This document shows positions 7,481 through 16,266 of a DNA stretch of 64,000 nucleotides, piece by piece. The stretch is from Dysgonomonas gadei ATCC BAA-286 (GTDB lineage Bacteria > Bacteroidota > Bacteroidia > Bacteroidales > Dysgonomonadaceae). The stretch is taken from contig NZ_GL891985.1 in NCBI RefSeq assembly GCF_000213555.1, positions 182,618 to 246,617 of the forward strand, given 5' to 3'. The notes under the pieces are model-generated. The model was not told the origin of the DNA, did no database searches, and saw only the letters and a program-made list of their open reading frames with translations. Each line of letters begins with the position of its first letter. Position 1 is the stretch's first letter. The position numbers and the translations under genes were made by a program.

Positions 7481-8797
7481 TTAATATGCTGCAATTGAAC
7501 CAGAACGACCTTTGATTCTTCCCGATTTCAATAAACCGTCATAATGTCTCATCAACAAGTGACTTTCGATCTGCTGTAATGTATCCAACACAACCCCAAC
7601 AAGAATCAACAATGATGTTCCTCCAAAGAATTGTGAGAATTCACGGCTCACACCAAAGTAGCTGGCAAACGCAGGAAGAATAGCAACCATAGCCAGGAAC
7701 AATGATCCCGGGAATGTTATACGAGACATGATAGAATCGATATAATCTGCTGTTTTCTTCCCAGGCTTGATACCGGGTATAAATCCGTTATTACGTTTCA
7801 GTTCGTCAGCCATCTGCACAGGGTTTATAGTCACAGCTGTGTAGAACCATGTGAAAGCAATAATAAGAAATGCAAACACAACATTGTATGCTACACTGGT
7901 ATGATCCATAAAAGAACCCCAGAATCCGCCTTTTTCGGTAGAGAATCCCGCAATAGAGATCGGTACAAACATAATTGCCTGAGCAAAGATGATCGGCATC
8001 ACGTTAGCAGCATTAACCTTCAATGGTATATACTGACGTGCACCACCATATTGTTTGTTTCCTACAACTCTTTTTGCATATTGTACCGGTATACGGCGTG
8101 TACCTTGTACCAACAGAATTGCACCGCAAATAATAAGCAATAAGAATACAATCTCTGCAAGGAACATTACCAATCCACCTCCCTGGCTTGCCAGACGTGA
8201 AGAAAATTCACCGATAAGCGCATGTGGCAGACGGGCTATAATACCCACCAAAATGATGAAAGAGACTCCGTTTCCGATACCTTTATCTGTGATACGCTCT
8301 CCTAACCAAAGAACAAACATACTACCTCCGGCCAAAATAATGGTTGAAGGAATAAGAAATTCCCATGAAGTAGGAGCTGCCGCACCCAGCGCACCTAACA
8401 GGTATGCCGGTCCTTGAAATAGAAGTATGGCTACTGTCAGATAACGTGTGTACTGGTTCATTTTGGTACGCCCGCTTTCTCCTTCGCGCTGTAGCTTTTG
8501 GAAATATGGCACAGCCATACCCAACAACTGCATAACGATAGAAGCGGAGATATAAGGCATAATACCCAACGCAAAAATTGATGCATTAGCAAATGCACCT
8601 CCCGAGAACATGTTCAATATGTCCAGAATACCCCCTGAAGTCTTAGCCTGAAGGGCATTAAGAGCTTCCGGGTCTACTCCTGGCAGAACGATATGAACTC
8701 CGAAGCGATAGATCACCACGAAAAAGAAGGTAATCATGAGTCTTTTTCTAAGATCCTCAATCTTCCATATATTTTCCAGTGTTTTTACTAATCCCAT
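7481..8797 (-). CDS. secY: Preprotein translocase subunit SecY
   Basis: Pore-forming subunit of the SecYEG channel in the inner membrane. 438 aa with about ten hydrophobic segments. Characteristic motifs are the N-terminal LRKRLMITFFFVVIYRFG, the plug-region GGAFANASIFALGIMPYISASI-type stretch (about residues 65-86) and the cytosolic loop VQGTRRIPVQYAKR. Starts 1 nt beyond the rplO stop, as in most spc operons. Confidence 0.98.
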   Translation of the reverse strand: MGLVKTLENIWKIEDLRKRLMITFFFVVIYRFGVHIVLPGVDPEALNALQAKTSGGILDILNMFSGGAFANASIFALGIMPYISASIVMQLLGMAVPYFQKLQREGESGRTKMNQYTRYLTVAILLFQGPAYLLGALGAAAPTSWEFLIPSTIILAGGSMFVLWLGERITDKGIGNGVSFIILVGIIARLPHALIGEFSSRLASQGGGLVMFLAEIVFLLLIICGAILLVQGTRRIPVQYAKRVVGNKQYGGARQYIPLKVNAANVMPIIFAQAIMFVPISIAGFSTEKGGFWGSFMDHTSVAYNVVFAFLIIAFTWFYTAVTINPVQMADELKRNNGFIPGIKPGKKTADYIDSIMSRITFPGSLFLAMVAILPAFASYFGVSREFSQFFGGTSLLILVGVVLDTLQQIESHLLMRHYDGLLKSGRIKGRSGSIAAY

Positions 8798-8798
8798 C

Positions 8799-9248
8799 TT
8801 ACTTCAGTTTAGTTACTGTTCCACCTATTGCTTGAATTGCAGCCTCTGCTGTTTTTGAGAAAGCGTGAGCTTCAACATCTACCTTTGTAGTGATGGCTCC
8901 GTTTCCTAATATTTTCACTAATTGATTGGAAGAAATAAAACCTGCATCGATCAATGTCTGAATATCGATTTTAGCAAGCTTCTTAGTTTCTGCCAAACGT
9001 TGCAATACATCCAGGTTGATGGCTTTGTATTCTACTCGGTTTATGTTTTTAAATCCGAATTTAGGCAAACGGCGTTGGATAGGCATCTGCCCTCCTTCAA
9101 ATCCGATCTTCTTAGAATAACCTGATCTGGACTTAGCTCCTTTATGACCTCTTGTGGAAGTGCCACCTAATCCTGAACCCGTACCACGTCCGATTCTTTT
9201 TCCGGTTTTAGTTGATCCTTCAGCAGGTCTCAAATTTGATAAACTCAT
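8799..9248 (-). CDS. rplO: 50S ribosomal protein L15
   Basis: Late-assembly protein of the central large subunit. 149 aa. The Gly/Lys/Arg-rich N-terminus (KTGKRIGRGTGSGLGGTSTRG) threads into 23S rRNA; the globular C-terminal half follows GGQMPIQRRLPKFGFKN. Between rpmD and secY. Confidence 0.98.
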   Translation of the reverse strand: MSLSNLRPAEGSTKTGKRIGRGTGSGLGGTSTRGHKGAKSRSGYSKKIGFEGGQMPIQRRLPKFGFKNINRVEYKAINLDVLQRLAETKKLAKIDIQTLIDAGFISSNQLVKILGNGAITTKVDVEAHAFSKTAEAAIQAIGGTVTKLK

Positions 9249-9278
9249 ATTTTTATATTTTTTATCTTATAAACTAAA

Positions 9279-9455
9279 TTACTCTACAATAGTAACCAAA
9301 TGGTGTACTTTGTTGATCATTCCTCTGATAGCAGGTGTATCTTCGTGTTCTACTACACGGTTCAACTTTTTCAGCCCAAGAGCGTCTAAAGTTAACTTTT
9401 GGTCTTTCGGACACTTGATTCTGCTCTTAACTTGTTTAACTTTAATCTTTGCCAT
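9279..9455 (-). CDS. rpmD: 50S ribosomal protein L30
   Basis: 58-aa protein beginning MAKIKVKQVKSRIKCPKDQK and ending VHHLVTIVE, between rpsE and rplO exactly where rpmD belongs. Short single-domain L30 as in other bacteria. The start codon lies 18 nt beyond the rpsE stop. Confidence 0.97.
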   Translation of the reverse strand: MAKIKVKQVKSRIKCPKDQKLTLDALGLKKLNRVVEHEDTPAIRGMINKVHHLVTIVE

Positions 9456-9473
9456 AATAAGTTTCTTTGCAAA

Positions 9474-9992
9474 TTAACCTTTAAACACTTTTTCCATAGA
9501 AATACCTCTGTTCTGAGCTACAGTGTATGCATCTCTCAGCTCTCCTAAAGCTTCGATAGTAGCCTTCACAAGGTTGTGAGGGTTTGACGAACCTTTCGAT
9601 TTAGCCAATACGTCTGTTACACCTACGCTCTCAAGTACGGCGCGCATCGCACCTCCTGCTTTCACCCCTGTACCGGGAGCAGCCGGGCGAATAAGTACTT
9701 CAGAACCTCCAAAACGGGCAACTTGCTCGTGAGGTACTGTTCCTTTAAGTACCGGAACTTTGATAAGGTTTTTCTTAGCAGCTTCAACTCCTTTAGCTAT
9801 AGCTGTCGTTACTTCACCAGCTTTACCAAGACCCCAGCCTACTATACCATCTTCATTTCCTACCACTACGATAGCAGCGAAACTGAATGTACGTCCCCCT
9901 TTTGTTACTTTAGTAACACGGTTGATCGCAACTAGCCTGTCTTTTAATTCGATATCGTTGGTCGATTTTACTCTATTGTTAACTCCTGCCAT
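9474..9992 (-). CDS. rpsE: 30S ribosomal protein S5
   Basis: Small-subunit protein involved in decoding fidelity and mRNA helicase function at the entry channel. 172 aa. The dsRNA-binding N-domain has LKDRLVAINRVTKVTKGGR and GNEDGIVGWGLGKAGEV; the C-domain has VLIRPAAPGTGVKAGGAMR. Follows rplR by 5 nt. Confidence 0.98.
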   Translation of the reverse strand: MAGVNNRVKSTNDIELKDRLVAINRVTKVTKGGRTFSFAAIVVVGNEDGIVGWGLGKAGEVTTAIAKGVEAAKKNLIKVPVLKGTVPHEQVARFGGSEVLIRPAAPGTGVKAGGAMRAVLESVGVTDVLAKSKGSSNPHNLVKATIEALGELRDAYTVAQNRGISMEKVFKG

Positions 9993-9997
9993 GTCTA

Positions 9998-10342
9998 TTA
10001 AAATTTAAGTCCACCGTTACGGGCAGCATCTGCCAATTCTTTAATTCTACCATGGTACAGGTAACCGTTACGGTCAAATACCACAGTTGTTACACCAGCT
10101 TCCTGAGCATTCTTAGCAATTAGTTCGCCAACTTTCGCAGCTATTTCTTTTTTAGGAGCTTTGTCTGTTATTTTGAGAGACGAAGCCGCTGCCAAAGTCT
10201 TACCTGTAAGATCGTCGATAACTTGCGCATATATTTGCTTGTTGCTTCTGAACACTGTCAGACGCGGACGTTCGGTAGTTCCTGAGATCTTTCCGCGTAC
10301 GCGTAATTTTATTTTATTTCTTTTATCTGTCTTTGTTACCAT
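9998..10342 (-). CDS. rplR: 50S ribosomal protein L18
   Basis: 5S rRNA-binding protein of the central protuberance, working with L5. 114 aa. Motifs include RLTVFRSNKQIYAQVIDD and the C-terminal VVFDRNGYLYHGRIKELADAAR-type segment (about 88-109). Lies between rplF and rpsE. Confidence 0.98.
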   Translation of the reverse strand: MVTKTDKRNKIKLRVRGKISGTTERPRLTVFRSNKQIYAQVIDDLTGKTLAAASSLKITDKAPKKEIAAKVGELIAKNAQEAGVTTVVFDRNGYLYHGRIKELADAARNGGLKF

Positions 10343-10361
10343 GATTACTACAGTTTATGAT

Positions 10362-10916
10362 TTATTTACCTGCGGTTTTACCAGACTTGCGACGGATAAC
10401 TTCACCGACAAAGCGTATACCTTTACCTTTATAAGGTTCCGGTTTACGGAATGAGCGAATTTTCGAGCAAACCTGACCGATCAGTTGTTTATCACAAGAT
10501 TCTAAAATGATTAGCGGATTCTTGTTTCTCTCAGATTTTGTTTCAAGGTTTACTTCTTTTGGCAACATCAAAAAGATATTGTGAGTATAACCTAATGAAA
10601 GTTCCAAGATCTGACCGTTGTTTGAAGCACGGTAACCAACCCCTACTAATTCCAATTCTTTGCGATATCCTTCAGAAACTCCAACAATCATGTTGTTGAT
10701 CAACGATCTGTACAATCCATGTAAAGAACGGTGAGCTTTTTCATCAGATGGACGTGTTACTGACAACACACCATTTTCAACAGAGACTTTGATATCCGGA
10801 TTAACTTCTTGCGATAGTTCTCCTTTTGGTCCTTTTACTGTAACTAAATTATCCTTGCCAACAGTAATATTTACTCCGGCCGGAAGATTTATGGGTAATT
10901 TTCCTATTCTTGACAT
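10362..10916 (-). CDS. rplF: 50S ribosomal protein L6
   Basis: Large-subunit protein at the base of the L7/L12 stalk near the factor-binding site. 184 aa with the two duplicated L6 domains. The start is MSRIGKLPINLPAGVNI, and the C-terminal signature includes PEPYKGKGIRFVGEVIRRKSGK at about 158-179. 22 nt after rpsH. Confidence 0.98.
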   Translation of the reverse strand: MSRIGKLPINLPAGVNITVGKDNLVTVKGPKGELSQEVNPDIKVSVENGVLSVTRPSDEKAHRSLHGLYRSLINNMIVGVSEGYRKELELVGVGYRASNNGQILELSLGYTHNIFLMLPKEVNLETKSERNKNPLIILESCDKQLIGQVCSKIRSFRKPEPYKGKGIRFVGEVIRRKSGKTAGK

Positions 10917-10938
10917 AACTTTACTATCCTCCCCTTAA

Positions 10939-11334
10939 TTAATAAACATAACACATTACTTCGCCGCCAACTTTCAGCTCGCGAGCTTCTTTGTCTGTCA
11001 TCACTCCTTTTGAGGTAGATACTACAGCTATACCCAGTCCGTTAAGGACACGAGGCAAATCTTTATACCCTACATATTTACGAAGACCTGGAGACGAAAC
11101 ACGGATTAATTTCTTAATCGCGTTCACTTTATTTACAGGATCGTATTTCAAAGCTATTTTGATAGAGCCTTGAGGTCCTTCTTCTACAAACTTATAGTTA
11201 AGAATGTAGCCTTTTTCCAAGAGAATTTTTGTAATCTCTTTTTTCAAATTTGACGCCGGAATTTCTACAACTCTGTGTCCAGCCATGATGGCGTTTCTTA
11301 CACGCGTCAAATAATCTGCTATTGGATCTGTCAT
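10939..11334 (-). CDS. rpsH: 30S ribosomal protein S8
   Basis: Primary 16S rRNA-binding protein and, in E. coli, the autoregulator of the spc operon through a site near the rplE start. 131 aa. Begins MTDPIADYLTRVRNAIMAGH; the C-terminal RNA-binding motif is seen in GIAVVSTSKGVMTDKEAR. It is separated from rpsN by an unusual 128-nt spacer. Confidence 0.98.
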   Translation of the reverse strand: MTDPIADYLTRVRNAIMAGHRVVEIPASNLKKEITKILLEKGYILNYKFVEEGPQGSIKIALKYDPVNKVNAIKKLIRVSSPGLRKYVGYKDLPRVLNGLGIAVVSTSKGVMTDKEARELKVGGEVMCYVY

Positions 11335-11462
11335 GATTAAATTGATTTAAATTAATCCCGACTGTCGGGACAATATTTAAAAACTGTTTTTATAATAAAA
11401 GAGTGAAAAATGAAGAATGAACGCATCAATTCATAATTCTTCATTTATCATTCTTTGTCTTT
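11335..11462. repeat. Spacer with inverted repeats between rpsN and rpsH
   Basis: The spacer is 128 nt in a stretch where most neighbouring gaps are below 25 nt. It holds a 7-bp hairpin TCCCGAC/GTCGGGA (about 11355-11370) and a 10-bp inverted repeat AATGAAGAAT (11409-11418) / ATTCTTCATT (11436-11445), with further ATGAA/TTCAT half-copies around it. It looks like a small repeat inserted inside the operon, or a processing or regulatory structure. No T-run suggests it does not terminate. Confidence 0.55.
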
Positions 11463-11732
11463 TTACCAACTTGCTTTTTTCACTCCCGGTATCAAACCTT
11501 TAGAAGCCATTTCCCTGAATTGGATACGGGAAATTCCGAACTGGCGGATAAAGCCTTTCGGACGACCTGTAAGGCTGCAACGGTTATGCAGGCGTACTGG
11601 TGAAGCATTCTTAGGTAGAGCTTGCAGCGCTTCGTAATCGCCTTCGGCTTTGAGTTGCGCTCTCTTAGCTGCATATTTAGCAACCATCTTAGCTCTTTTT
11701 ACCTCACGAGCTTTCATTGATTCTTTTGCCAT
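11463..11732 (-). CDS. rpsN: 30S ribosomal protein S14 (long, zinc-free form)
   Basis: Head-assembly protein of the small subunit. 89 aa, the long form without the CxxC zinc ribbon; only one cysteine is present. Ends with the conserved RPKGFIRQFGISRIQFREMASKG-type segment (about 59-81) and VKKASW. Starts directly after rplE (1-nt gap). Confidence 0.98.
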   Translation of the reverse strand: MAKESMKAREVKRAKMVAKYAAKRAQLKAEGDYEALQALPKNASPVRLHNRCSLTGRPKGFIRQFGISRIQFREMASKGLIPGVKKASW

Positions 11733-11733
11733 C

Positions 11734-12297
11734 TTATATCAATTCTTTTTTTGCGTTCTTAAATGGTAATCCGAACTCTCTCAGCAGGGCATACCCTTCT
11801 TCATCCGTTTTCGCGGAAGTTACAAAGGTAATATTCATTCCCAAAATACGACTAATATTGTCGATATTAATTTCAGGGAAGATGATTTGCTCCTGGATAC
11901 CTAATGTATAATTTCCTCTTCCGTCAAGCTTGCTTTCGATACCTTTGAAGTCGCGGATACGAGGCAATGCTACACGTACAAGTCTTTCAAGAAACTCATA
12001 CATTCTGTCGTGGCGCAGTGTAACCATCACACCGATAGGCATTTTCTTACGCAACTTGAAGTTTGAGATATCTTTCTTAGAGTATGTCGCTACTGCTTTT
12101 TGTCCGGTGATAGTTGTAATTTCGTTAATCGCTGTTTCGATTATTTTCTTATCGGCAACTGCTATACCAAGACCTTGGTTGATTACTATTTTCTTCAATA
12201 CAGGAACCTGCATCGATGATTTATAACCGAATTCTTTCATCAAAGAAGCTACAATACGGTCTTTATAATCTGTTCTAAGAGTTGTTGTATTGCTCAT
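11734..12297 (-). CDS. rplE: 50S ribosomal protein L5
   Basis: 5S rRNA-binding protein that contacts the P-site tRNA. 187 aa. Motifs include LKKIVINQGLGIA, FKLRKKMPIGVMVTLR and LGIQEQIIFPEI. Its ATG overlaps the rplX stop by one base (TAATG arrangement), indicating translational coupling. Confidence 0.98.
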   Translation of the reverse strand: MSNTTTLRTDYKDRIVASLMKEFGYKSSMQVPVLKKIVINQGLGIAVADKKIIETAINEITTITGQKAVATYSKKDISNFKLRKKMPIGVMVTLRHDRMYEFLERLVRVALPRIRDFKGIESKLDGRGNYTLGIQEQIIFPEINIDNISRILGMNITFVTSAKTDEEGYALLREFGLPFKNAKKELI

Positions 12298-12614
12298 TAT
12301 TTAATTTCCTCCCCTGATTTTTTAGCGTAACGTACTAGCTTTCCATTCACTTCTTTACGACCAATACGTGTAGGTTTTCCCGATTTAGGGTCTACTACGT
12401 TAAGGTTTGAGATATGAATAGCAGCTTCTTTTTTCTCTATTCCTCCCTGAGGACTTTTAGCGTTAGGCTTAGTAGATTTGGATACCATGTTCAGGCCTTC
12501 AACGATAGCGCGGTTCTTTTCAACCAACACTTTCAGTACGCGGCCGGTTTTACCTTTGTCGACACCGGTATTCACATAAACTATATCGCCTTTTTTGATA
12601 TGTAATTTACTCAT
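12297..12614 (-). CDS. rplX: 50S ribosomal protein L24
   Basis: One of the assembly-initiating large-subunit proteins, near the tunnel exit. 105 aa. The KOW motif is in LHIKKGDIVYVNTGVDKGKTG; the central ATHVSN-like signature appears as KKEAAIHISNLNVVDP. Its stop codon overlaps the rplE start codon. Confidence 0.98.
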   Translation of the reverse strand: MSKLHIKKGDIVYVNTGVDKGKTGRVLKVLVEKNRAIVEGLNMVSKSTKPNAKSPQGGIEKKEAAIHISNLNVVDPKSGKPTRIGRKEVNGKLVRYAKKSGEEIK

Positions 12615-12634
12615 TGCTTTTTTAGTTTTATGGA

Positions 12635-13000
12635 TTATAGTACCTCTGGTGCCAACGAAACGATTTTCATATTAGTTGCGCGAAGTTCGCGGGCAACTGG
12701 TCCGAAAATACGGCTTCCTCTGATTTCACCTGCTGCGTTTAGCAATACACAAGCATTGTCATCGAAGCGGATATAAGAACCGTCTACACGGCGGATTTCT
12801 TTTTTAGTACGCACGATGATAGCTTTTGTTACAGCACCTTTCTTAATATCACTCGAAGGGATTACATTCTTGATAGCAACCACAATCACATCCCCTACAG
12901 ACGCATAACGTCTTCTTGTACCGCCTAATACGCGGATACATAAGCATTCTCTAGCTCCACTGTTATCAGTAACTACTAGTCTTGATTCTTGTTGTATCAT
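12635..13000 (-). CDS. rplN: 50S ribosomal protein L14
   Basis: Large-subunit interface protein that forms a bridge to the small subunit and, in other bacteria, binds the silencing factor RsfS. 121 aa. Begins MIQQESRLVVTDNSGARE; ends with RIFGPVARELRATNMKIVSLAPEVL-type residues (about 97-121). 2 nt after rpsQ. Confidence 0.98.
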   Translation of the reverse strand: MIQQESRLVVTDNSGARECLCIRVLGGTRRRYASVGDVIVVAIKNVIPSSDIKKGAVTKAIIVRTKKEIRRVDGSYIRFDDNACVLLNAAGEIRGSRIFGPVARELRATNMKIVSLAPEVL

Positions 13001-13002
13001 AA

Positions 13003-13260
13003 TTATTTAGCCCTTTCGATTATTTCGATTAATCTCCATCTTTTAGTTTTACTCAACGGACGAGTTTCCATAATGCGTACTGTGTCGCCGATGTTACACT
13101 CGTTCTTTTCGTCGTGAGCATGATATTTCTTCGTTTTGTTAACGAATTTTCCATAAATAGGGTGTTTTTCTTTCCATTTTACAGCTACTGTGATGGTTTT
13201 ATCCATCTTGTTGCTGAAAACGACCCCGAATCTTTCTTTTCTTAAATTTCTCGTTTCCAT
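13003..13260 (-). CDS. rpsQ: 30S ribosomal protein S17
   Basis: OB-fold small-subunit assembly protein. 85 aa. Signature segments are GVVFSNKMDKTITVAVKW and GDTVRIMETRPLSKTKRW. Located between rpmC (6 nt) and rplN. Confidence 0.98.
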   Translation of the reverse strand: METRNLRKERFGVVFSNKMDKTITVAVKWKEKHPIYGKFVNKTKKYHAHDEKNECNIGDTVRIMETRPLSKTKRWRLIEIIERAK

Positions 13261-13266
13261 CAGCTC

Positions 13267-13464
13267 TTATTTATTTTTTAGTTCTCTGTGGCGGATCTCT
13301 GTTAAGAAACGTGCGATATCGCGACGTTTTTCTTTAATCTTAGTCGGAGCATCCAATGGAGATACACTGTGGTTTAACACCAATTGGTTTAATGCTATTT
13401 TTTCAGCATCTAATCTTTCTTTCAATTCTTTGTCCGAAAGTTCTCTTACTTCTGCAATTTTCAT
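13267..13464 (-). CDS. rpmC: 50S ribosomal protein L29
   Basis: Small helical protein at the tunnel exit and part of the docking site for trigger factor and SRP. 65 aa. MKIAEVRELSDKELKERL at the N-terminus and KRRDIARFLTEIRHRE near the end are the L29 pattern. Between rplP and rpsQ. Confidence 0.97.
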   Translation of the reverse strand: MKIAEVRELSDKELKERLDAEKIALNQLVLNHSVSPLDAPTKIKEKRRDIARFLTEIRHRELKNK

Positions 13465-13469
13465 ACTTC

Positions 13470-13901
13470 TTAAGCGTTTTGAGTTAAGTCATAATCTCTG
13501 CGAACTATAAATTTAGTAGTCACAGGAAGCTTTTGTGCTGCAAGGCGCAATGCTTCTTTTGCCACATCATAAGATACTCCTTCGATTTCGAATAGTATTC
13601 TACCAGGTGTAACCGGTGCAACGAACCCTTCAGGAGATCCCTTACCTTTACCCATACGGACTTCGGCAGGTTTCTTAGTGATTGGTTTGTCAGGGAAAAT
13701 TCTAACCCAAACTTGTCCTTGACGCTGCATGTAACGAGTTACTGCAATACGGGCCGCTTCTATCTGGCGCCCTGTGATCCATTTGTTCTCCAGGGTTTTG
13801 ATGCCAAACGAACCGAAAGCCAGTTCATGCCCTCTCTGAGCATTACCTTTCATACGACCTTTTTGCTGTCTTCTGAATTTTGTTTTCTTCGGTTGTAACA
13901 T
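13470..13901 (-). CDS. rplP: 50S ribosomal protein L16
   Basis: Late-assembly protein at the A-site tRNA elbow. 143 aa. Begins MLQPKKTKFRRQQKGRMKG; KPAEVRMGKGKGSPEGFVAPV (about 77-97) is the conserved loop, including the Arg that the oxygenase RoxA/YcfD hydroxylates in E. coli. Follows rpsC by 22 nt. Confidence 0.98.
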   Translation of the reverse strand: MLQPKKTKFRRQQKGRMKGNAQRGHELAFGSFGIKTLENKWITGRQIEAARIAVTRYMQRQGQVWVRIFPDKPITKKPAEVRMGKGKGSPEGFVAPVTPGRILFEIEGVSYDVAKEALRLAAQKLPVTTKFIVRRDYDLTQNA

Positions 13902-13923
13902 TTTACTTCAAACGTTTTTTTAA

Positions 13924-14682
13924 TTACTTTCTCTTATTTCTCTTGAAACCTTTTCCCTGTTCTCTGTCGCCTCTGTCGTTACGACGGTCACCACCACCTC
14001 TGTTGTTAGAGTGGCCACCATCTTTAGACGCAACAAATGAAGGTGCAAGGTCTTTCTTGCCGTAAACTTCTCCACGGCAAATCCATACTTTGATACCTAT
14101 CAAACCAACTTTTGTCAATGCTTCGGCATGTGCATAGTCAATATCGGCACGGAATGTATGAAGTGGAGTACGTCCTTCTTTATACATTTCTGAACGAGCC
14201 ATTTCCGCTCCGTTCAAACGGCCCGATATCTGTATTTTGATACCTTCGGCACCCATTCTGATTGTAGAAGCGATAGCCATCTTGATAGCACGGCGGTAAG
14301 CGATTTTGCCTTCCACCTGACGTGCTACATTGTTAGCTACGATAACTGCATCCAGTTCAGGTTTTTTGATTTCGAAAATATTGATTTGAATATCTTTATC
14401 TGTAATTTTCTTCAACTCTTCTTTCAGTTTGTCTACTTCCTGTCCACCTTTACCGATAATGATACCCGGACGTGCTGTACAAACTGTAATAGTTACAAGT
14501 TTTAGTGTTCTTTCGATAACGATACGCGATACACTGGCTTTAGCTAGACGGGCATTCAGATATTTACGGATTTTGCTGTCTTCCAACAGTGTGTTGCCGT
14601 AATTTTTGCCTCCATACCAGTTAGAGTCCCATCCTCTGATGATTCCTAAACGATTTGCTATTGGATTTACTTTTTGTCCCAT
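13924..14682 (-). CDS. rpsC: 30S ribosomal protein S3 with Arg/Gly-rich tail
   Basis: Head protein lining the mRNA entry channel. The KH domain contains ARPGIIIGKGGQEVDKLKEEL; the C-domain contains GAEGIKIQISGRLNGAEMARSE. 252 aa: the last roughly 30 residues form a basic Gly/Arg/Asn/Lys-rich tail not seen in the 233-aa E. coli protein. It starts 6 nt beyond the rplV stop. Confidence 0.98.
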   Translation of the reverse strand: MGQKVNPIANRLGIIRGWDSNWYGGKNYGNTLLEDSKIRKYLNARLAKASVSRIVIERTLKLVTITVCTARPGIIIGKGGQEVDKLKEELKKITDKDIQINIFEIKKPELDAVIVANNVARQVEGKIAYRRAIKMAIASTIRMGAEGIKIQISGRLNGAEMARSEMYKEGRTPLHTFRADIDYAHAEALTKVGLIGIKVWICRGEVYGKKDLAPSFVASKDGGHSNNRGGGDRRNDRGDREQGKGFKRNKRK

Positions 14683-14688
14683 CTGCTA

Positions 14689-15096
14689 TTAATTTTGATT
14701 TTCTTTATTTAGTGTATCTACGTGAAGGGTCACATGGTTTGAACGCTTACGTATTCTGTAACCTCTTCCCTGTGGAGCAGGACGCATTCTTTTCAGCATT
14801 GCGCCACCATCTACGTTTATCAATGATACAAATAGCTCACCATTTTCTGCTTTACGTTCATTTTTAGCTTCCCAGTTTGCGATAGCTGAACGCAATAGTT
14901 TTTCTAATCTGGCAGCAGCTTCTTTATTTGAGTATTTCAATACACCAAGCGCTCTGAATGCCTCCATTCCACGGATCATGTCAGCCACAAGGCGCATTTT
15001 GCGTGGTGAAGTCGGTACATCGTTCAACTTGGCAAAAGAAATGGTTTTTTGAGCTTCCTTTCTTTTTTCAGCTGTTATTCTTTTTCTAGCACCCAT
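14689..15096 (-). CDS. rplV: 50S ribosomal protein L22
   Basis: Protein whose beta-hairpin lines the nascent-chain tunnel; changes there affect macrolide resistance in other bacteria. 135 aa. The hairpin region reads GGAMLKRMRPAPQGRGYRIRKR with no evident deletion. Starts MGARKRITAEKRKEAQK. Between rpsS and rpsC. Confidence 0.97.
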   Translation of the reverse strand: MGARKRITAEKRKEAQKTISFAKLNDVPTSPRKMRLVADMIRGMEAFRALGVLKYSNKEAAARLEKLLRSAIANWEAKNERKAENGELFVSLINVDGGAMLKRMRPAPQGRGYRIRKRSNHVTLHVDTLNKENQN

Positions 15097-15142
15097 TATT
15101 TTTAATGTTTTCTTTTAATTAATTTATTGGCTTCTGCTCCAA

Positions 15143-15412
15143 TTATTTTTTCTTGTTACCTCCGTGTCCACGGAATGTACGTGTGAGGGAGAATTCTCCT
15201 AATTTATGTCCTACCATATTTTCTGTCACATATACCGGAATGAATTTGTTTCCGTTATGAACAGCAATAGTGTGACCTACAAAGTCAGGAGAGATCATTG
15301 AAGCCCTTGCCCATGTCTTAACTACAGCTTTTTTACCTGACTCATTCATGGCCAAGACTTTTTTCTCAAGCTTAACATTAATATACGGGCCTTTTTTTAA
15401 CGAACGACTCAT
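15143..15412 (-). CDS. rpsS: 30S ribosomal protein S19
   Basis: Head protein that contacts S13 and tRNA. 89 aa, standard. Begins MSRSLKKGPYINVKLEKK; contains TWARASMISPDFVGHTIAVHNG and ends HKLGEFSLTRTFRGHGGNKKK-type residues (about 69-89). 22 nt after rplB. Confidence 0.98.
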   Translation of the reverse strand: MSRSLKKGPYINVKLEKKVLAMNESGKKAVVKTWARASMISPDFVGHTIAVHNGNKFIPVYVTENMVGHKLGEFSLTRTFRGHGGNKKK

Positions 15413-15434
15413 AATTTCTTAATTAATCAGGTTA

Positions 15435-16259
15435 TTATTTCTTTCTTCTTTCGATTATGTACTTAGAAGAATGTTTCTTAGGAGCTCTAGTCTTAAGACC
15501 CTTAGAATACAATCCTTTACGTGATCTTGGGTGTCCTCCCGAAGCGCGACCTTCACCACCACCCATTGGGTGATCGACTGGGTTCATTACAACACCACGG
15601 TTGCGAGGGCGACGTCCAAGCCAGCGAGAGCGTCCGGCTTTACCTGATTTTTCAAGAGCATGATCTGAATTACCTACACTACCTACAGTAGCTTTACAAG
15701 CCAATAGGATTTTGCGTGTTTCGCCCGAAGGCATTCTTATGATAGCATAGTCTCCTTCGCGGGAAGTCAACTGTGCAAATCCACCTGCCGAACGAACCAT
15801 TTTAGCTCCTTGTCCGGGACGTAATTCAATGTTATGAATAACTGTACCAATTGGAATCTTTGCCAGTGGCAATGTATTTCCAACTTCAGGAGCAGCTTCG
15901 GCTCCTGACATCACTGTCTGACCTACTACCAATCCCTGAGGAGCCAGAATATATGTTTTTGCTCCGTCAGCGTAATATAACAATGCGATACGAGCCGAAC
16001 GGTTCGGATCGTATTCTATCGATTTTACAGTGGCTGGTATTCCGTCTTTTGTTCTCTTGAAGTCGATTAGCCTCAATTGTCTTTTGTGACCACCACCAAG
16101 ATAACGCATTGTCATCTTTCCTTGGTTGTTACGGCCACCTGACGCTTTTTTACCGACTACAAGGGATTTTTCTGGTACACTTGCAGTGATTTCTTCGAAT
16201 GTACCAATAATTTTGTGTCTTTGCCCCGGTGTTGTGGGCTTTAATTTACGTACTGCCAT
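15435..16259 (-). CDS. rplB: 50S ribosomal protein L2
   Basis: Core large-subunit protein needed for peptidyl transferase assembly and subunit joining. 274 aa. The key histidine segment is present as NPVDHPMGGGEGRASGGHPRS (about 225-245). N-terminal GRNNQGKMTMRYLGGGHKRQ is also typical. Follows rplW by 7 nt. Confidence 0.98.
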   Translation of the reverse strand: MAVRKLKPTTPGQRHKIIGTFEEITASVPEKSLVVGKKASGGRNNQGKMTMRYLGGGHKRQLRLIDFKRTKDGIPATVKSIEYDPNRSARIALLYYADGAKTYILAPQGLVVGQTVMSGAEAAPEVGNTLPLAKIPIGTVIHNIELRPGQGAKMVRSAGGFAQLTSREGDYAIIRMPSGETRKILLACKATVGSVGNSDHALEKSGKAGRSRWLGRRPRNRGVVMNPVDHPMGGGEGRASGGHPRSRKGLYSKGLKTRAPKKHSSKYIIERRKK

Positions 16260-16266
16260 TTTTTAT

